Of a stretch of 64,000 nt of DNA, positions 43,235 through 51,488 are shown one piece after another. The DNA is from Acidimicrobiia bacterium (GTDB taxonomy: Bacteria; Actinomycetota; Acidimicrobiia; Spongiisociales; ZC4RG35). The first letter of the stretch is position 1. Every line of letters begins with the position of its first letter. Location: positions 1 through 64,000 of the forward strand of contig BPGJ01000010.1 in assembly GCA_026002975.1 (NCBI GenBank), given 5' to 3'. The position numbers were made by a program, and so were the translations under genes. The notes under the pieces are model-generated. The model saw nothing but the letters and a program-made list of their open reading frames with translations, did no database searches and had not been told where the DNA came from.

Positions 43235-44841
43235 GCCGTCAAGGCTACCCCGCCGAGCCGGTCCTGCGTCGGGATACGGAGGAGTTCCCGGGCCGCGACC
43301 AGCCCTCCCTCCGAGTCGGCGGCGCCGGCCAGCATGCGAGCCAGCTCGGCCGTCCTCCCTTCCTCGTCGAGCCGTCTCACCGTGGCTCTGGCCCCGGTGC
43401 GTTCCACCACGTAGTGGGTGCCCGCGAACGCCGCCACCTGAGGGAGATGGGTGACGCACAGCACCTGCCGCCGGGTCGCCAGGGCGGCGAGTTTGCGTCC
43501 CAACACGATCGCCACCCCTCCACCGACTCCTGCGTCGACCTCGTCGAACACCAGGGAGGCACCTTCGGTGTTGGAGGCCAACCGGAGGGCGAGAACCACA
43601 CGGCTCAGCTCGCCGCCCGAGGCGGTGCGGGCGACGTCGCCCGGCGCCAGGCGGCGATCCGACGCGAACTCGAGACGGAGCTCGTCGGCTCCCCAAGGTC
43701 CCGGCACAGCCGGGGCCACCTCCAGCTCGAGTATGGGCGAGTCGAACCCCAGCTCCTGCAGGTGCCCCACCGCAGTTCGGCACAGCTCGGCCCCGGCTTC
43801 CCTCCGGGCCTGGGTCAGCTCGGCGGCCCTCGCCTCGAGTTCGGCTTCGAGAGCGGCCAGCTCGCCTTCCAGGGTGTCGGCCCTGTTCAACAGGCTCCGG
43901 AGCCGCTCGGCTCGGAGTGAGAGCCGGCGTCCGGCTTCCAACACATCGTCGAGAGTCGGTCCGTAGAGCCGTTTGAGGTCGTTGAGCAGACGCATCCGCT
44001 CCTCGGCCGCCTCCAACGCGGACGGGTCGTCCTCCAGCTCCGAGGCGAGGGAGGACACGTCCAACGCCAGCTCCTCGGCCACCGCCTCGAGCGACCCGCC
44101 CGCCTCGACCAGACGTGCCATGGCGGGGTCGATCGCCGCCGCTTTCTGCAGAACACCCAACACCCGCCCGGCCTCTTCCCTGATCGCGGCCAGCCCGTCG
44201 ACCGCCTCCGACACCAGTTCGGCCAACCGCCGAACGTTGCGCAGGCGCCTCAGCCGGCTGTCTAGCTCTTCGTCCTCTCCGGCCCGGATCCCCGCCGATG
44301 CGATCCGGGACGCCTCCCGTTCGGCTTCCTCCGCGTCCACCTCCAGCGCCCTGCGGTCTCCCCCCAGCTCGTCCAACTCCTGGCGGGCGGCTCGGAGACG
44401 CTCCCACGCCGTCCGGTACGCCTCGAGGACCGCGGGGTCGATCAGCCGGTCGACCATACGGCGTATCTCGGAGGGTCGCCTGAGGGAGAGATGCTCGTAT
44501 TGGCCCACCACGTCTACCAGCTCTCCGACCGTCTCCCCCAGGGCCGCGGCGGATGCCATCGACCCGTCGATGTAGGCCCGACTCCTCCCCTCCCGGCTCA
44601 TCCGCCGAGCCACCACCAGCTCCCGGTGGTCGTCGACCAGGCGTCCCTCCACCACCGCTTCGTCACCGAACGGCCCTATCGAAGACGGGTCGGCGGTCTC
44701 CCCCAGCAGCAGCCGCACCGCCCCGACCAGGAGGGTCTTGCCTGCTCCGGTCTCACCGGTGATGACGGTCAGGCCGGGTCCGGGTTCGAGGGTCGCCTCC
44801 TCGATCACCCCCAGGTTCCTGACCAGCAGCTCGTCGATCAT
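43219..44841 (-). CDS. recN: DNA repair protein RecN
   Basis: A 540-residue SMC-like ATPase acting in double-strand-break repair. N-terminal LLVRNLGVIEEATLEPGPGLTVITGETGAGKT with Walker A, a long Glu/Arg/Leu coiled-coil middle (about 150-350), then TASGGELSRVVLALRLA signature, LVFDEVDAGVGG Walker B and VTHLPQVAA. Downstream of nadK and tlyA as in mycobacteria. The stop overlaps the next gene start by 16 nt. Confidence 0.95.
   Translation of the reverse strand: MIDELLVRNLGVIEEATLEPGPGLTVITGETGAGKTLLVGAVRLLLGETADPSSIGPFGDEAVVEGRLVDDHRELVVARRMSREGRSRAYIDGSMASAAALGETVGELVDVVGQYEHLSLRRPSEIRRMVDRLIDPAVLEAYRTAWERLRAARQELDELGGDRRALEVDAEEAEREASRIASAGIRAGEDEELDSRLRRLRNVRRLAELVSEAVDGLAAIREEAGRVLGVLQKAAAIDPAMARLVEAGGSLEAVAEELALDVSSLASELEDDPSALEAAEERMRLLNDLKRLYGPTLDDVLEAGRRLSLRAERLRSLLNRADTLEGELAALEAELEARAAELTQARREAGAELCRTAVGHLQELGFDSPILELEVAPAVPGPWGADELRLEFASDRRLAPGDVARTASGGELSRVVLALRLASNTEGASLVFDEVDAGVGGGVAIVLGRKLAALATRRQVLCVTHLPQVAAFAGTHYVVERTGARATVRRLDEEGRTAELARMLAGAADSEGGLVAARELLRIPTQDRLGGVALTACTGT
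43242..43247 (-). promoter_or_regulatory. -10 hexamer TAGCCT for the enoyl-CoA hydratase gene
   Basis: TAGCCT stands 7 nt before the ATG at 43234 and lies inside the 3' coding end of recN. Confidence 0.45.
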
Positions 44842-44874
44842 GGGTGGTGAGCATCCCTCGACACGCAGGTGGGA

Positions 44875-45648
44875 TCAACCATCGTCCAGGTTGAACTTCC
44901 TGACGACCCGGGTCGTGAAGGGAAGATGATCGAGTCTGACGAACCGGGCCGAAGTGTCTCCCCGTCGGATCTCCATGGTCCCTCCCTTGCCCACCGTCGC
45001 CACCTCCACCCCGTCGGCGGACACCCTGACCGTCCGGTCGGCTTCCACCGTGACCCTGAGGTGAGCGTCGGCTGGGAGGACCAGGGTACGGTCGAACAGC
45101 GAGTGGGGAGCGACCGGCGTGACGAGCAGGCACTCGACCCTGGGATCCACCAGCGGCCCACCGGCCGACATGCTGTAGGCGGTGGACCCGGTGGGGGTCG
45201 CCACCACCAGGCCGTCGGCCCGATAGGTTAGGAACCGCTCCCCGTCGATCTCGGTGCCCAACACGACGAGTCGTTGGGAATCGACCTTCTCGACCACCAC
45301 GTCGTTGACTCCCAACTCGGTTCGGCCCTCCACCTCCACCATCACCGTCATCCGTTCCTCCACCCGGTACCGCCCCTCGGCCAGCGCAGTGAGCACGACC
45401 TCGAGTTGAGCGACCTCGGCCTCGGCGAGGAACCCGATCATCCCCAGGTTGAAGCCGAGGACCGGGATCCCGGCGGGGAGAGCCCGGCGAACCGCCTCGA
45501 GAACGGTGCCGTCGCCGCCCACCGCCACCAGGACGTCGGCGCCTTCGTCGACCACCTCGAGGCCGAGTTTCGGGGCGGCGGCGGTGAGACTCCGGGCGAA
45601 CTCGCGTGCCGAGGGACGGTGGCCGTGCACCACCAGTCCCAACCTCAC
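44875..45648 (-). CDS. nadK: NAD kinase
   Basis: A 257-residue ATP-NAD kinase. VLVAVGGDGTVLEAV has the GGDGT motif, with NLGMIGFLAE, NDVVVEK and ATPTGSTAYSMSAGGPLV following. It makes NADP. GTG 45648 overlaps the tlyA stop (GTGA); an in-frame ATG at 45663 is an alternative. It lies between tlyA and recN as in mycobacteria. Confidence 0.94.
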   Translation of the reverse strand: MRLGLVVHGHRPSAREFARSLTAAAPKLGLEVVDEGADVLVAVGGDGTVLEAVRRALPAGIPVLGFNLGMIGFLAEAEVAQLEVVLTALAEGRYRVEERMTVMVEVEGRTELGVNDVVVEKVDSQRLVVLGTEIDGERFLTYRADGLVVATPTGSTAYSMSAGGPLVDPRVECLLVTPVAPHSLFDRTLVLPADAHLRVTVEADRTVRVSADGVEVATVGKGGTMEIRRGDTSARFVRLDHLPFTTRVVRKFNLDDG

Positions 45649-46379
45649 GACGCCTTCGCCCATAGGAGCCACTCCTGGTTTCCCTTGGACCCGCGGATCG
45701 GTGACGGCATCACCCCACGGATCGCGAAACCCGCCCGGGAGAGACATCCACTCACCTTCTCCACCGCCTCCTCCTGCAGGGCCGGATCCCGCACGATACC
45801 CCCCTTGCCGACCCGCCCTTTCCCCACCTCGAATTGGGGCTTGACCAGCACCACCAGGTCGCCGCCGGGACGGACCAGATCCGCCAGAACCGAGGCCACG
45901 GTGCACACCGAGATGAACGACAAGTCCACCGTGACCAGGTCGAAGGGGCCGCCTACCGCGTCGGCGGTGACCTGCCGCAGGTTGGTGCGGTCGCGGATCT
46001 CCACCCTGGGGTCGGATGCGAGGCGGGGATGGAGCTGTCCGTATCCGACGTCGACCGCCACCACCCGGACAGCTCCCCGGCGTAGTAGACAGTCGGTGAA
46101 CCCGCCGGTGGAGGCGCCGGCGTCGAGCACCTGGCGGCCTTCCACGTCGATCCCGAAGGAGTCGAGCGCGGCCTCCAGTTTGAGTCCGCCCCGTCCAACG
46201 TAGACGTCGCCGTCTCCCGAGACGACGATCGGGGTATCGGCCGACACCAGGGTCGAGGGCTTGGGGGTGGGGATGCCTCGGACCGTGACCCGACCCTCCT
46301 CGACGAGGGTGGCGGCCTGGGATCGGCTCTCGGCCAGGCCTCTCCGTACGAGTTCGAGGTCGAGCCGGCGGCGGCTCAG
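45645..46379 (-). CDS. tlyA: TlyA-family rRNA 2'-O-methyltransferase/hemolysin, CTG start
   Basis: A 244-residue protein. The N-terminal S4 RNA-binding domain (SRRRLDLELVRRGLAESRSQ, then EEGRVTVRG) is followed by an SAM-dependent methyltransferase of FtsJ/RrmJ type (YVGRGGLKLEAAL, VLDAGASTGGFTDCLL, DVGYGQL, VLVKPQFEVGK). Reading back from the first ordinary start (GTG 46247) the frame has no ATG, GTG or TTG before its upstream stop, yet the S4 domain is fully encoded. The only start that keeps it is CTG 46379, overlapping the upstream stop as CTGA. Confidence 0.9.
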   Translation of the reverse strand: MSRRRLDLELVRRGLAESRSQAATLVEEGRVTVRGIPTPKPSTLVSADTPIVVSGDGDVYVGRGGLKLEAALDSFGIDVEGRQVLDAGASTGGFTDCLLRRGAVRVVAVDVGYGQLHPRLASDPRVEIRDRTNLRQVTADAVGGPFDLVTVDLSFISVCTVASVLADLVRPGGDLVVLVKPQFEVGKGRVGKGGIVRDPALQEEAVEKVSGCLSRAGFAIRGVMPSPIRGSKGNQEWLLWAKAS

Positions 46380-46528
46380 CCGTCCTCCCCGTCGAGCAGG
46401 AGTTCGAGCGCGTCGACCAGGGCGTCGGCCGCTGTGGGCAGCTCGGTCAGCTCGAGATCCCTGAGCCCGGCAGCGAGCGCATGCAGGTCTTCGATGGTTG
46501 GAGTGGCGTCCGGGTCCGTGCTATCCAT
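46376..46528 (-). CDS. conserved 50-aa actinobacterial protein, Rv1693-like position
   Basis: A 50-residue acidic, Leu/Ala-rich helix-forming protein (TIEDLHALAAGLRDLELTELPTAADALVDAL). It sits directly before tlyA with a CTGA overlap, the place of Rv1693 in mycobacteria. I considered the exonuclease VII small subunit but the motifs do not match. ATG 46528 stands 7 nt after GATAAT. Function unknown. Confidence 0.65.
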   Translation of the reverse strand: MDSTDPDATPTIEDLHALAAGLRDLELTELPTAADALVDALELLLDGEDG

Positions 46529-46535
46529 GCGCCTC

Positions 46536-46541
46536 ATTATC
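46536..46541 (-). promoter_or_regulatory. -10 hexamer GATAAT heading the tlyA-nadK-recN run
   Basis: GATAAT lies 7 nt before the ATG at 46528 of the 50-aa gene; one mismatch to TATAAT. Confidence 0.45.
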
Positions 46542-46582
46542 GCCGTCGGTGACCCACATCCCAACGACCTGGAGTCGATCCG

Positions 46583-47308
46583 GTGATCCCGATTCGGGAC
46601 GTCAACCCGGCGAGGCGGACCGCTTTCGTCACCGGGGGGTTGGTGGCTGCCTGCGCTTACGTGTTCTTCTTCGTGCAACCCCTCGACTTGGATGCCGGTA
46701 CCCGCTTCCTGTACGCCCATGCCTCGATTCCGTGCGAGATACTGACTGCCGAGCCGCTCTCCCTCGCAGAGATCGAGCGTGGTGTGTGCGTCCCCGGGGG
46801 GACTCCCCTGTTCCCCGACAAGAACGTGTGGTGGAGCATCGTGGCTTCCATCTTCTTCCATGGAAATCTGGGGCATCTGGTCGGCAACCTCTGGATCCTG
46901 TGGATATTCGGCAACAACGTCGAAGACGCCATGGGTCACCTGCGATACCTGGTGTTCTACCTGGTGTCCGGGGTGGTCGCCTCCTTCGGTCACATACTGC
47001 TCAACCCGAGCTCGACGGTCCCGGTGGTGGGGGCGTCGGGGGCGATCGCCGGGGTGATGGGCGCCTACCTGGTCCTCTACCCCGCGGCCCGGGTGGTGTC
47101 GATCCTGCCGCCGTTGTTCTTCCTTCCGTTCGAGCTGCCCGCCCTGGTCTATTTGGGGGTGTGGTTCCTGGGTCAGTTCGCCCTCGCCGGGTCCGCCACC
47201 AACATCGCCTGGGAGGCCCACGTCGCCGGTTTCGTCACCGGGGCCGTGTACGCCGCTCTCCACAGGCGGCGCTTCCTGGCCCACCACTTCGGCTACCGCT
47301 GGGTCTGA
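46583..47308 (+). CDS. rhomboid-family intramembrane serine protease
   Basis: A 241-residue protein with about six TM helices. The catalytic Ser lies in VGASGAIAGVMGAYL and the catalytic His in AWEAHVAGFVTG; HGNLGHLVGNLWILWIFGNNVED is the conserved TM2 block. It cleaves within TM segments of membrane proteins. A 45-residue extracytoplasmic loop after TM1 has Cys51 and Cys69. GTG 46583 has GGAG eight nt upstream. The 3' end overlaps the convergent HAD gene. Confidence 0.9.
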   Translation: MIPIRDVNPARRTAFVTGGLVAACAYVFFFVQPLDLDAGTRFLYAHASIPCEILTAEPLSLAEIERGVCVPGGTPLFPDKNVWWSIVASIFFHGNLGHLVGNLWILWIFGNNVEDAMGHLRYLVFYLVSGVVASFGHILLNPSSTVPVVGASGAIAGVMGAYLVLYPAARVVSILPPLFFLPFELPALVYLGVWFLGQFALAGSATNIAWEAHVAGFVTGAVYAALHRRRFLAHHFGYRWV

Positions 47309-48063
47309 TCGAGTAGTTCGGGGAGATCGGCGATCGAATCCAACACGTGGTCGGGGGCGGGATCCGGGTCCTGTCCGGGTTGGACCACGCCGGTCAAAAC
47401 CAGCACTCCTTTCCATCCCTCCGCCTTCGCCATGGCCAGGTCGGTTTCGGGCCGGTCGCCCACCACCCATACGGGTTCGCTCCGTATCCGGGTCTTGAGT
47501 GCGTCCCGCATCGGCATACGGGGTTTCCCGGCCACCTCGGCCGTCCGGCCGGTGGCGGTCTCCACCGCGGCGAGTATCGCTCCGGCTCCCGGGTAGAGAC
47601 CCTCGGGGCCCGGCCAGGTGGGGTCTTCGTTGGTGGCGACCAGAAGAGCTCCCCGGCTCACCGCCAACACGGCAGCCGCCAACCGGTCGTAGTCGAGGTC
47701 GCGGTCCAGCCCCACCACGACGGCTTGGGCCCGGGTCCATTCGTCGACCTGATCCACCCCCACCGACGCCAGCGCCTCGGTTATCCCTTCCCCGCCGAGG
47801 ACGTAGGCCCGTTCTACCCGTCCGGCCAGGAGGCGGGCCGCGGCTTCCGCCGAGCCGACCACCTGCTCGGCCTCGGCCGGGAAACCGACCAGGGCCCGGA
47901 TCCTCTTCACCAGGTCGCCGACCGTGCGGTAGGAGTTGTTGGTGCAGAACAGCAGGTCGTATCCCTGCTCGGCCAGCCTGGTGAGCGCCTCCCCGGCTCC
48001 CGGGATGGGTCGCGAGCCCACGAAGAGCACCCCATCGAGGTCACAGATGACGGTGCCCTTCAT
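47293..48063 (-). CDS. HAD-superfamily sugar phosphatase (NagD-like, class IIA)
   Basis: A 256-residue HAD hydrolase: motif I VICDLDGVLF, motif II LFCTNNSYRT, motif III Lys in EVAGKPRMPM and motif IV VVGDRPETDLAMAKAEGW. It is comparable in place to Rv1692, a glycerol-phosphate phosphatase in mycobacteria. ATG 48063 forms ATGA with the M20 peptidase stop; a GTG two codons earlier is possible. Confidence 0.9.
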   Translation of the reverse strand: MKGTVICDLDGVLFVGSRPIPGAGEALTRLAEQGYDLLFCTNNSYRTVGDLVKRIRALVGFPAEAEQVVGSAEAAARLLAGRVERAYVLGGEGITEALASVGVDQVDEWTRAQAVVVGLDRDLDYDRLAAAVLAVSRGALLVATNEDPTWPGPEGLYPGAGAILAAVETATGRTAEVAGKPRMPMRDALKTRIRSEPVWVVGDRPETDLAMAKAEGWKGVLVLTGVVQPGQDPDPAPDHVLDSIADLPELLDQTQR

Positions 48064-49376
48064 CGACACACCCGCGCCCAGTGGTCGACGACACCCGCCA
48101 GGAACGAGGTCGTGAGCCGCACCGACTCCACCGACACCCGCTCGTCGTTCCCGTGGAAAGCGGCGAGGAACTCCCCGAAGGGCATCCGGTCGTCGTACAG
48201 CCCCACCCCGTAGGCCACCACCCCTCGCCGGCGGAAGAACCGAGCATCGGTGGTGGCGGTCATCGTCACCGGGACCGCGTGGCGTGAGCCGGTGTGGTCC
48301 TCCAGGGAAGACACCACGGCTTCCCAGAGCGGGGTGTCGATCGGCGACGAGTTGGCCGGATGGTCGGCCACCGGGTGGATCTCCACCCGGTCGGCCGTCT
48401 CTCCCATCGCCTTCCGCAGAAAGGCGTCGACCGTTCCCCGGTCCTGTCCCGGCAGGGCCCGGATGTCGATCTGGGCTTCGGCCCGGTCGGCCACGATGTT
48501 GGCTTTAACCCCGGCCTCGATCACGTTGGGACTGACCGTGAGATGGGTGACGGCATGCGCGTAAGCGGCGACCATCGGATCGTCGAGGGTTTCGATGGCC
48601 GCGTCGACGCCCTCCGGGTCTGAGAACTCCGGGGGGAGTCCAAGCTCGCCGCACAGCCTTTCCCACTCGGGAGTGATCACCACCGGGGTGGGCGCCTGGG
48701 CGACGTCGGCGATCGCCTTGGCCAGGGTGACCGCGGCGTTGTCGGCCCCGTAGGGCAGGCTGCCGTGGCGTGGGGTTCCCCGCACCTCGAGGCGGGTCCA
48801 GTAGGGACCTTTCTCACCGGTGGCCACCGGATACACCGGGCCGTCGGCGCCTTGCAGGGCGGGGAAGGCGATCTCGGTGAGCAGATAGTCACACGCCACC
48901 AGGTCCCACCGCTCGTCGACCAGATGACCGGCCCCCAGACCGCCGGCCGCCTCTTCGTCGGCCACCGCCAGATACACCAGGTCCCCGGGCAGCGGCGGCC
49001 GGTCGCCCCGCAGGTACGGTTTGAACACACAGGCCATCGCCGCGGTGAGGTTGAGCATGTCGACCGCACCCCTGCCCCACACGAAACCGTCGGACAGGTC
49101 TCCGCCGAACGGGTCACGGCTCCACCCTTCGAGATCGACCGGCACCACGTCGGTGTGCCCCATGAGCATCAGGGTGGGAGCCTTCGGGTCGGTACCGGGA
49201 ACCCGCCACACCGCCGAAGCCCGACCTGGCGCCGGCTCCACCACCTGGGGACCGACCCCCAGATAGTCGGCCAGTGTCTCCACCGACCTGATCTCCTGGC
49301 CGCTGGCCGGCGTCCCGTCGTTCACGCAGGCGTTGCGGATCAGCTGCTGCAGCAGCCCGATCACTTCATCCGACAT
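48060..49376 (-). CDS. M20-family metallopeptidase/amidohydrolase
   Basis: A 438-residue zinc hydrolase. MGHTDVVPVD holds the first ligand His-Asp, WGRGAVDMLN the bridging Asp, and VADEEAAGG the catalytic Glu-Glu. A dimerisation domain follows (TRLEVRGTPRHGSLPYGADNA). The C-terminal His ligand is in AAFHGNDERV. Similar to succinyl-diaminopimelate desuccinylase and carboxypeptidase G-type enzymes; substrate open. Confidence 0.9.
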   Translation of the reverse strand: MSDEVIGLLQQLIRNACVNDGTPASGQEIRSVETLADYLGVGPQVVEPAPGRASAVWRVPGTDPKAPTLMLMGHTDVVPVDLEGWSRDPFGGDLSDGFVWGRGAVDMLNLTAAMACVFKPYLRGDRPPLPGDLVYLAVADEEAAGGLGAGHLVDERWDLVACDYLLTEIAFPALQGADGPVYPVATGEKGPYWTRLEVRGTPRHGSLPYGADNAAVTLAKAIADVAQAPTPVVITPEWERLCGELGLPPEFSDPEGVDAAIETLDDPMVAAYAHAVTHLTVSPNVIEAGVKANIVADRAEAQIDIRALPGQDRGTVDAFLRKAMGETADRVEIHPVADHPANSSPIDTPLWEAVVSSLEDHTGSRHAVPVTMTATTDARFFRRRGVVAYGVGLYDDRMPFGEFLAAFHGNDERVSVESVRLTTSFLAGVVDHWARVCR

Positions 49377-49782
49377 GGTTCCCCTCCTTCAGGGCTCGGA
49401 TCAGGTCGGGCATGGTCGGGGTCAGCGGGTAGTCCTCTGCCAGGTCGACCGGCACCCAAGCCAGTTCGGCTGCGTCGTCGGCGGGCGCCTCCCTCCCCCC
49501 GACCACCGTCCCCAGGAAGTCGATCAGGACGTAGTGCCACTCGGGAGGGTTCCCCGGACCGAGGGACTCCCCCACCCACACCACCGGCCCCAACTCCACC
49601 TCGAGGCCGGTTTCTTCCGCCACCTCGCGGCGGGCGGCCTGCTCGAGGGTCTCACCGTATCGGACCTTTCCTCCGGGCACCGCCCAACGTCCGGCGTGGG
49701 CTCCTCGAGCCCGCCTGACCAGGAGGAGGAGCCCTCGTCGGAGGACGGCTACACCCACTCCGGTCACCGGCAAGTCCCTCAC
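49366..49782 (-). CDS. nudix hydrolase
   Basis: A 138-residue nudix domain with complete box GGKVRYGETLEQAARREVAEETGLEV. It starts VTGVGVAVLRRGLLLLVRRARG, close to MutT/8-oxo-dGTPase-like members. The GTG forms GTGA with the GNAT stop, and the 3' end overlaps the M20 gene start by 11 nt. Substrate unknown. Confidence 0.9.
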   Translation of the reverse strand: MRDLPVTGVGVAVLRRGLLLLVRRARGAHAGRWAVPGGKVRYGETLEQAARREVAEETGLEVELGPVVWVGESLGPGNPPEWHYVLIDFLGTVVGGREAPADDAAELAWVPVDLAEDYPLTPTMPDLIRALKEGNHVG

Positions 49783-50294
49783 CTCAGGTCCGGGGTGGGT
49801 CGGCGGCCCCGGTCGGGGTTCCGGTCGTCGCGATGCATGACGATCGAACGAGCGGAGAACCCACCGGCCTCGAAGAAGTTCTTCACCACCCGATGGCCAG
49901 GCAACACGTGAGCGTCGAACTTGGTGATCCCCCGGCCGCGCAGGCTCTCTAGTGCCAGGTCACGCATGTGCTCGCCGATCCCGACCTCCCTGGCCTCCGG
50001 CTCGACGAACACCAGGCGAATGGAGCCGAGCCGTTCGCCTCCCGCCTGAGGGAGGAGATCCTCGACCCGGGCGAGCAGGAAACCGAACAAGCTCCCATCG
50101 ATCCCCCCCACCACGACCACCGAGTCGGGATCGTCGAGGGCGTCACCCAGGGCCAGCTCGATCGGCTCGGGGAGACCGTCGGCCAGCGGCCACATGGGAT
50201 GCAGGGCCACCATCTCGGCTTCGAGGAGACGGTAGAGACGGCAGAGCTCGTCCAGGTCGTCTCGCGTGGCCGGTCGCGCGACTTGGATGTTCAT
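49779..50294 (-). CDS. GNAT-family N-acetyltransferase
   Basis: A 171-residue protein with GNAT features: ARPATRDDLDELCRLYRLL, beta strands VVVVGGIDGSLFGFLLA, and the acetyl-CoA loop VEPEAREVGIGEHMRDLALESLRGRG. Acceptor unknown. ATG 50294 overlaps the stop of the polyprenol-phosphate glycosyltransferase gene (ATGA). Confidence 0.8.
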   Translation of the reverse strand: MNIQVARPATRDDLDELCRLYRLLEAEMVALHPMWPLADGLPEPIELALGDALDDPDSVVVVGGIDGSLFGFLLARVEDLLPQAGGERLGSIRLVFVEPEAREVGIGEHMRDLALESLRGRGITKFDAHVLPGHRVVKNFFEAGGFSARSIVMHRDDRNPDRGRRPTPDLR

Positions 50295-51027
50295 GAGCGG
50301 GCGGAGCGTACCCGGGCGAAAAGACGCTCCAAACCCCAGCGGGTGACGAGCCACATGGCCTCGACGACGATGGCACCGTTCATCTTGGATGTGCCGAGGG
50401 TTCGATCCCTGAACACGATCGGGATCTCGACGATCTCGAGACCCGCCCGAGCAGCCCGCAACGTCATCTCGACCTGGAAACCGTATCCCGAAGCCTGGGT
50501 GGTGGCGTAGTCGAGGCGCGCCAGAGCGGACGCGCGGTAGGCCCGGAAGCCGGCGGTCACATCCCTGACATGGACTCCTAGGAGCGTCCTCGCGTACAGG
50601 TTCCCGCCTCGGGATACGAGTCGCCTGTGCCAGGGCCAGTCGGGTGTCGAGCCGCCCGGCACGTAGCGGGATCCGATGGCCAGGTCGGCTCCCCGTTCGA
50701 CTGCGCCGACCAGCTCGGGAAGAGCCTCGGGTGGATGTGACAGGTCGGCGTCCATCTCCACCACGATCCCGGCTCCGTCCTCCAGGGCTCGGTCGAAACC
50801 GGCCACGTAGGCGGGTCCAAGACCTTCCCTCGCGGGCCTGTGGAGGACCGAGACGCCGGGATCTTCCTGGGCCATCGCGTCGGCAAGCCGCCCGGTTCCG
50901 TCCGGCGAGGCGTCGTCGACTATCGAGGCACCCGGTAGCCGTGCGACCGAACCGCCGGGACCTCCAGAGGGAGGTTCTCGACCTCGTTGAAGGTCGGGTC
51001 GACGACCGTTACCGGCTCATCCGGCAC
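50291..51027 (-). CDS. polyprenol-phosphate mannosyltransferase-like GT2, frameshifted
   Basis: A GT2 enzyme of about 245 residues. The N-terminus from GTG 51027 (VVDPTFNEVENLPLEVPAV) and the remainder (IVDDASPDGTGRLAD, EMDADLSHPPEALPEL, FRAYRASAL, TLGTSKM) are in different frames. The break is near 50945, where one C appears missing; adding it restores AVRSARLPGASIVDDASPDG. The DDASPDGT and DADLSHPP metal/nucleotide motifs and TSKM end match dolichyl/polyprenol-phosphate mannose synthases. No membrane fusion domain is present. Confidence 0.82.
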
Positions 51028-51442
51028 AGTCGAAACAGATCATCTTCCGGCGGTTGGCGAGCTGGCTGGTCCGTTTCACCAGGAAACACGACTGGCACAC
51101 GAACTCGTCTGCCCTGGGAGCGTGGGCTTCCACGTCGAGGGTGAGCTCCTCGCGGCGAATGGCCCGCAGCTCGGCCACCTCGTCCACCAAGAGGGACTCG
51201 GACACCTCGTCGTCGAGGAGTTCGAGTTCCTCCGCCTCGAGTTCGTCCAGGGCCTCGTCGGTCTCGTCTTCGTCTTCGTCCTCGTCTTCGTCGAAGTCCT
51301 CGGTGTCCTCGTCGACGTCGAGGTCGTCTTCGAGCTCTTCGTCCAGGTCGAGCTCTTCGTCCTCGAGTGCTTCCTCGTCCAGCTCCGCTTCGTCGAGGTC
51401 GATGTCTAGGTCTTCGTCTTCGGAGAATTCGTCTCTGGGCAT
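51017..51442 (-). CDS. DUF4193 protein with extended acidic region
   Basis: A 141-residue protein. The C-terminal 45 residues carry a CxxC...CxxC-type ribbon (EFVCQSCFLVKRTSQLANRRKMICFDCAG), diagnostic of actinobacterial DUF4193. The first 90 residues are an extreme run of Asp/Glu/Leu (DEELDLDEELEDDLDVDED), longer than the roughly 100-residue family I remember. Possibly a nucleic-acid mimic or RNA-polymerase-associated factor, which is speculation. TATACT lies 13 nt before the ATG. Confidence 0.85.
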   Translation of the reverse strand: MPRDEFSEDEDLDIDLDEAELDEEALEDEELDLDEELEDDLDVDEDTEDFDEDEDEDEDETDEALDELEAEELELLDDEVSESLLVDEVAELRAIRREELTLDVEAHAPRADEFVCQSCFLVKRTSQLANRRKMICFDCAG

Positions 51443-51455
51443 CGTCGGGGGCGGG

Positions 51456-51461
51456 AGTATA
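51456..51461 (-). promoter_or_regulatory. -10 hexamer TATACT for DUF4193 gene
   Basis: TATACT lies 13 nt before the ATG at 51442, implying a very short 5' leader rather than none. Confidence 0.45.
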
Positions 51462-51488
51462 CGGAGGCCCGCCGCCTACCCGACGGGT

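Noticed and set aside
46376-46528. Exonuclease VII small subunit (xseB)
   Set aside because: The size fits but the sequence lacks the conserved E-x-A-L-x-E-L-E core, and no xseA is nearby; the Rv1693-like position fits better.
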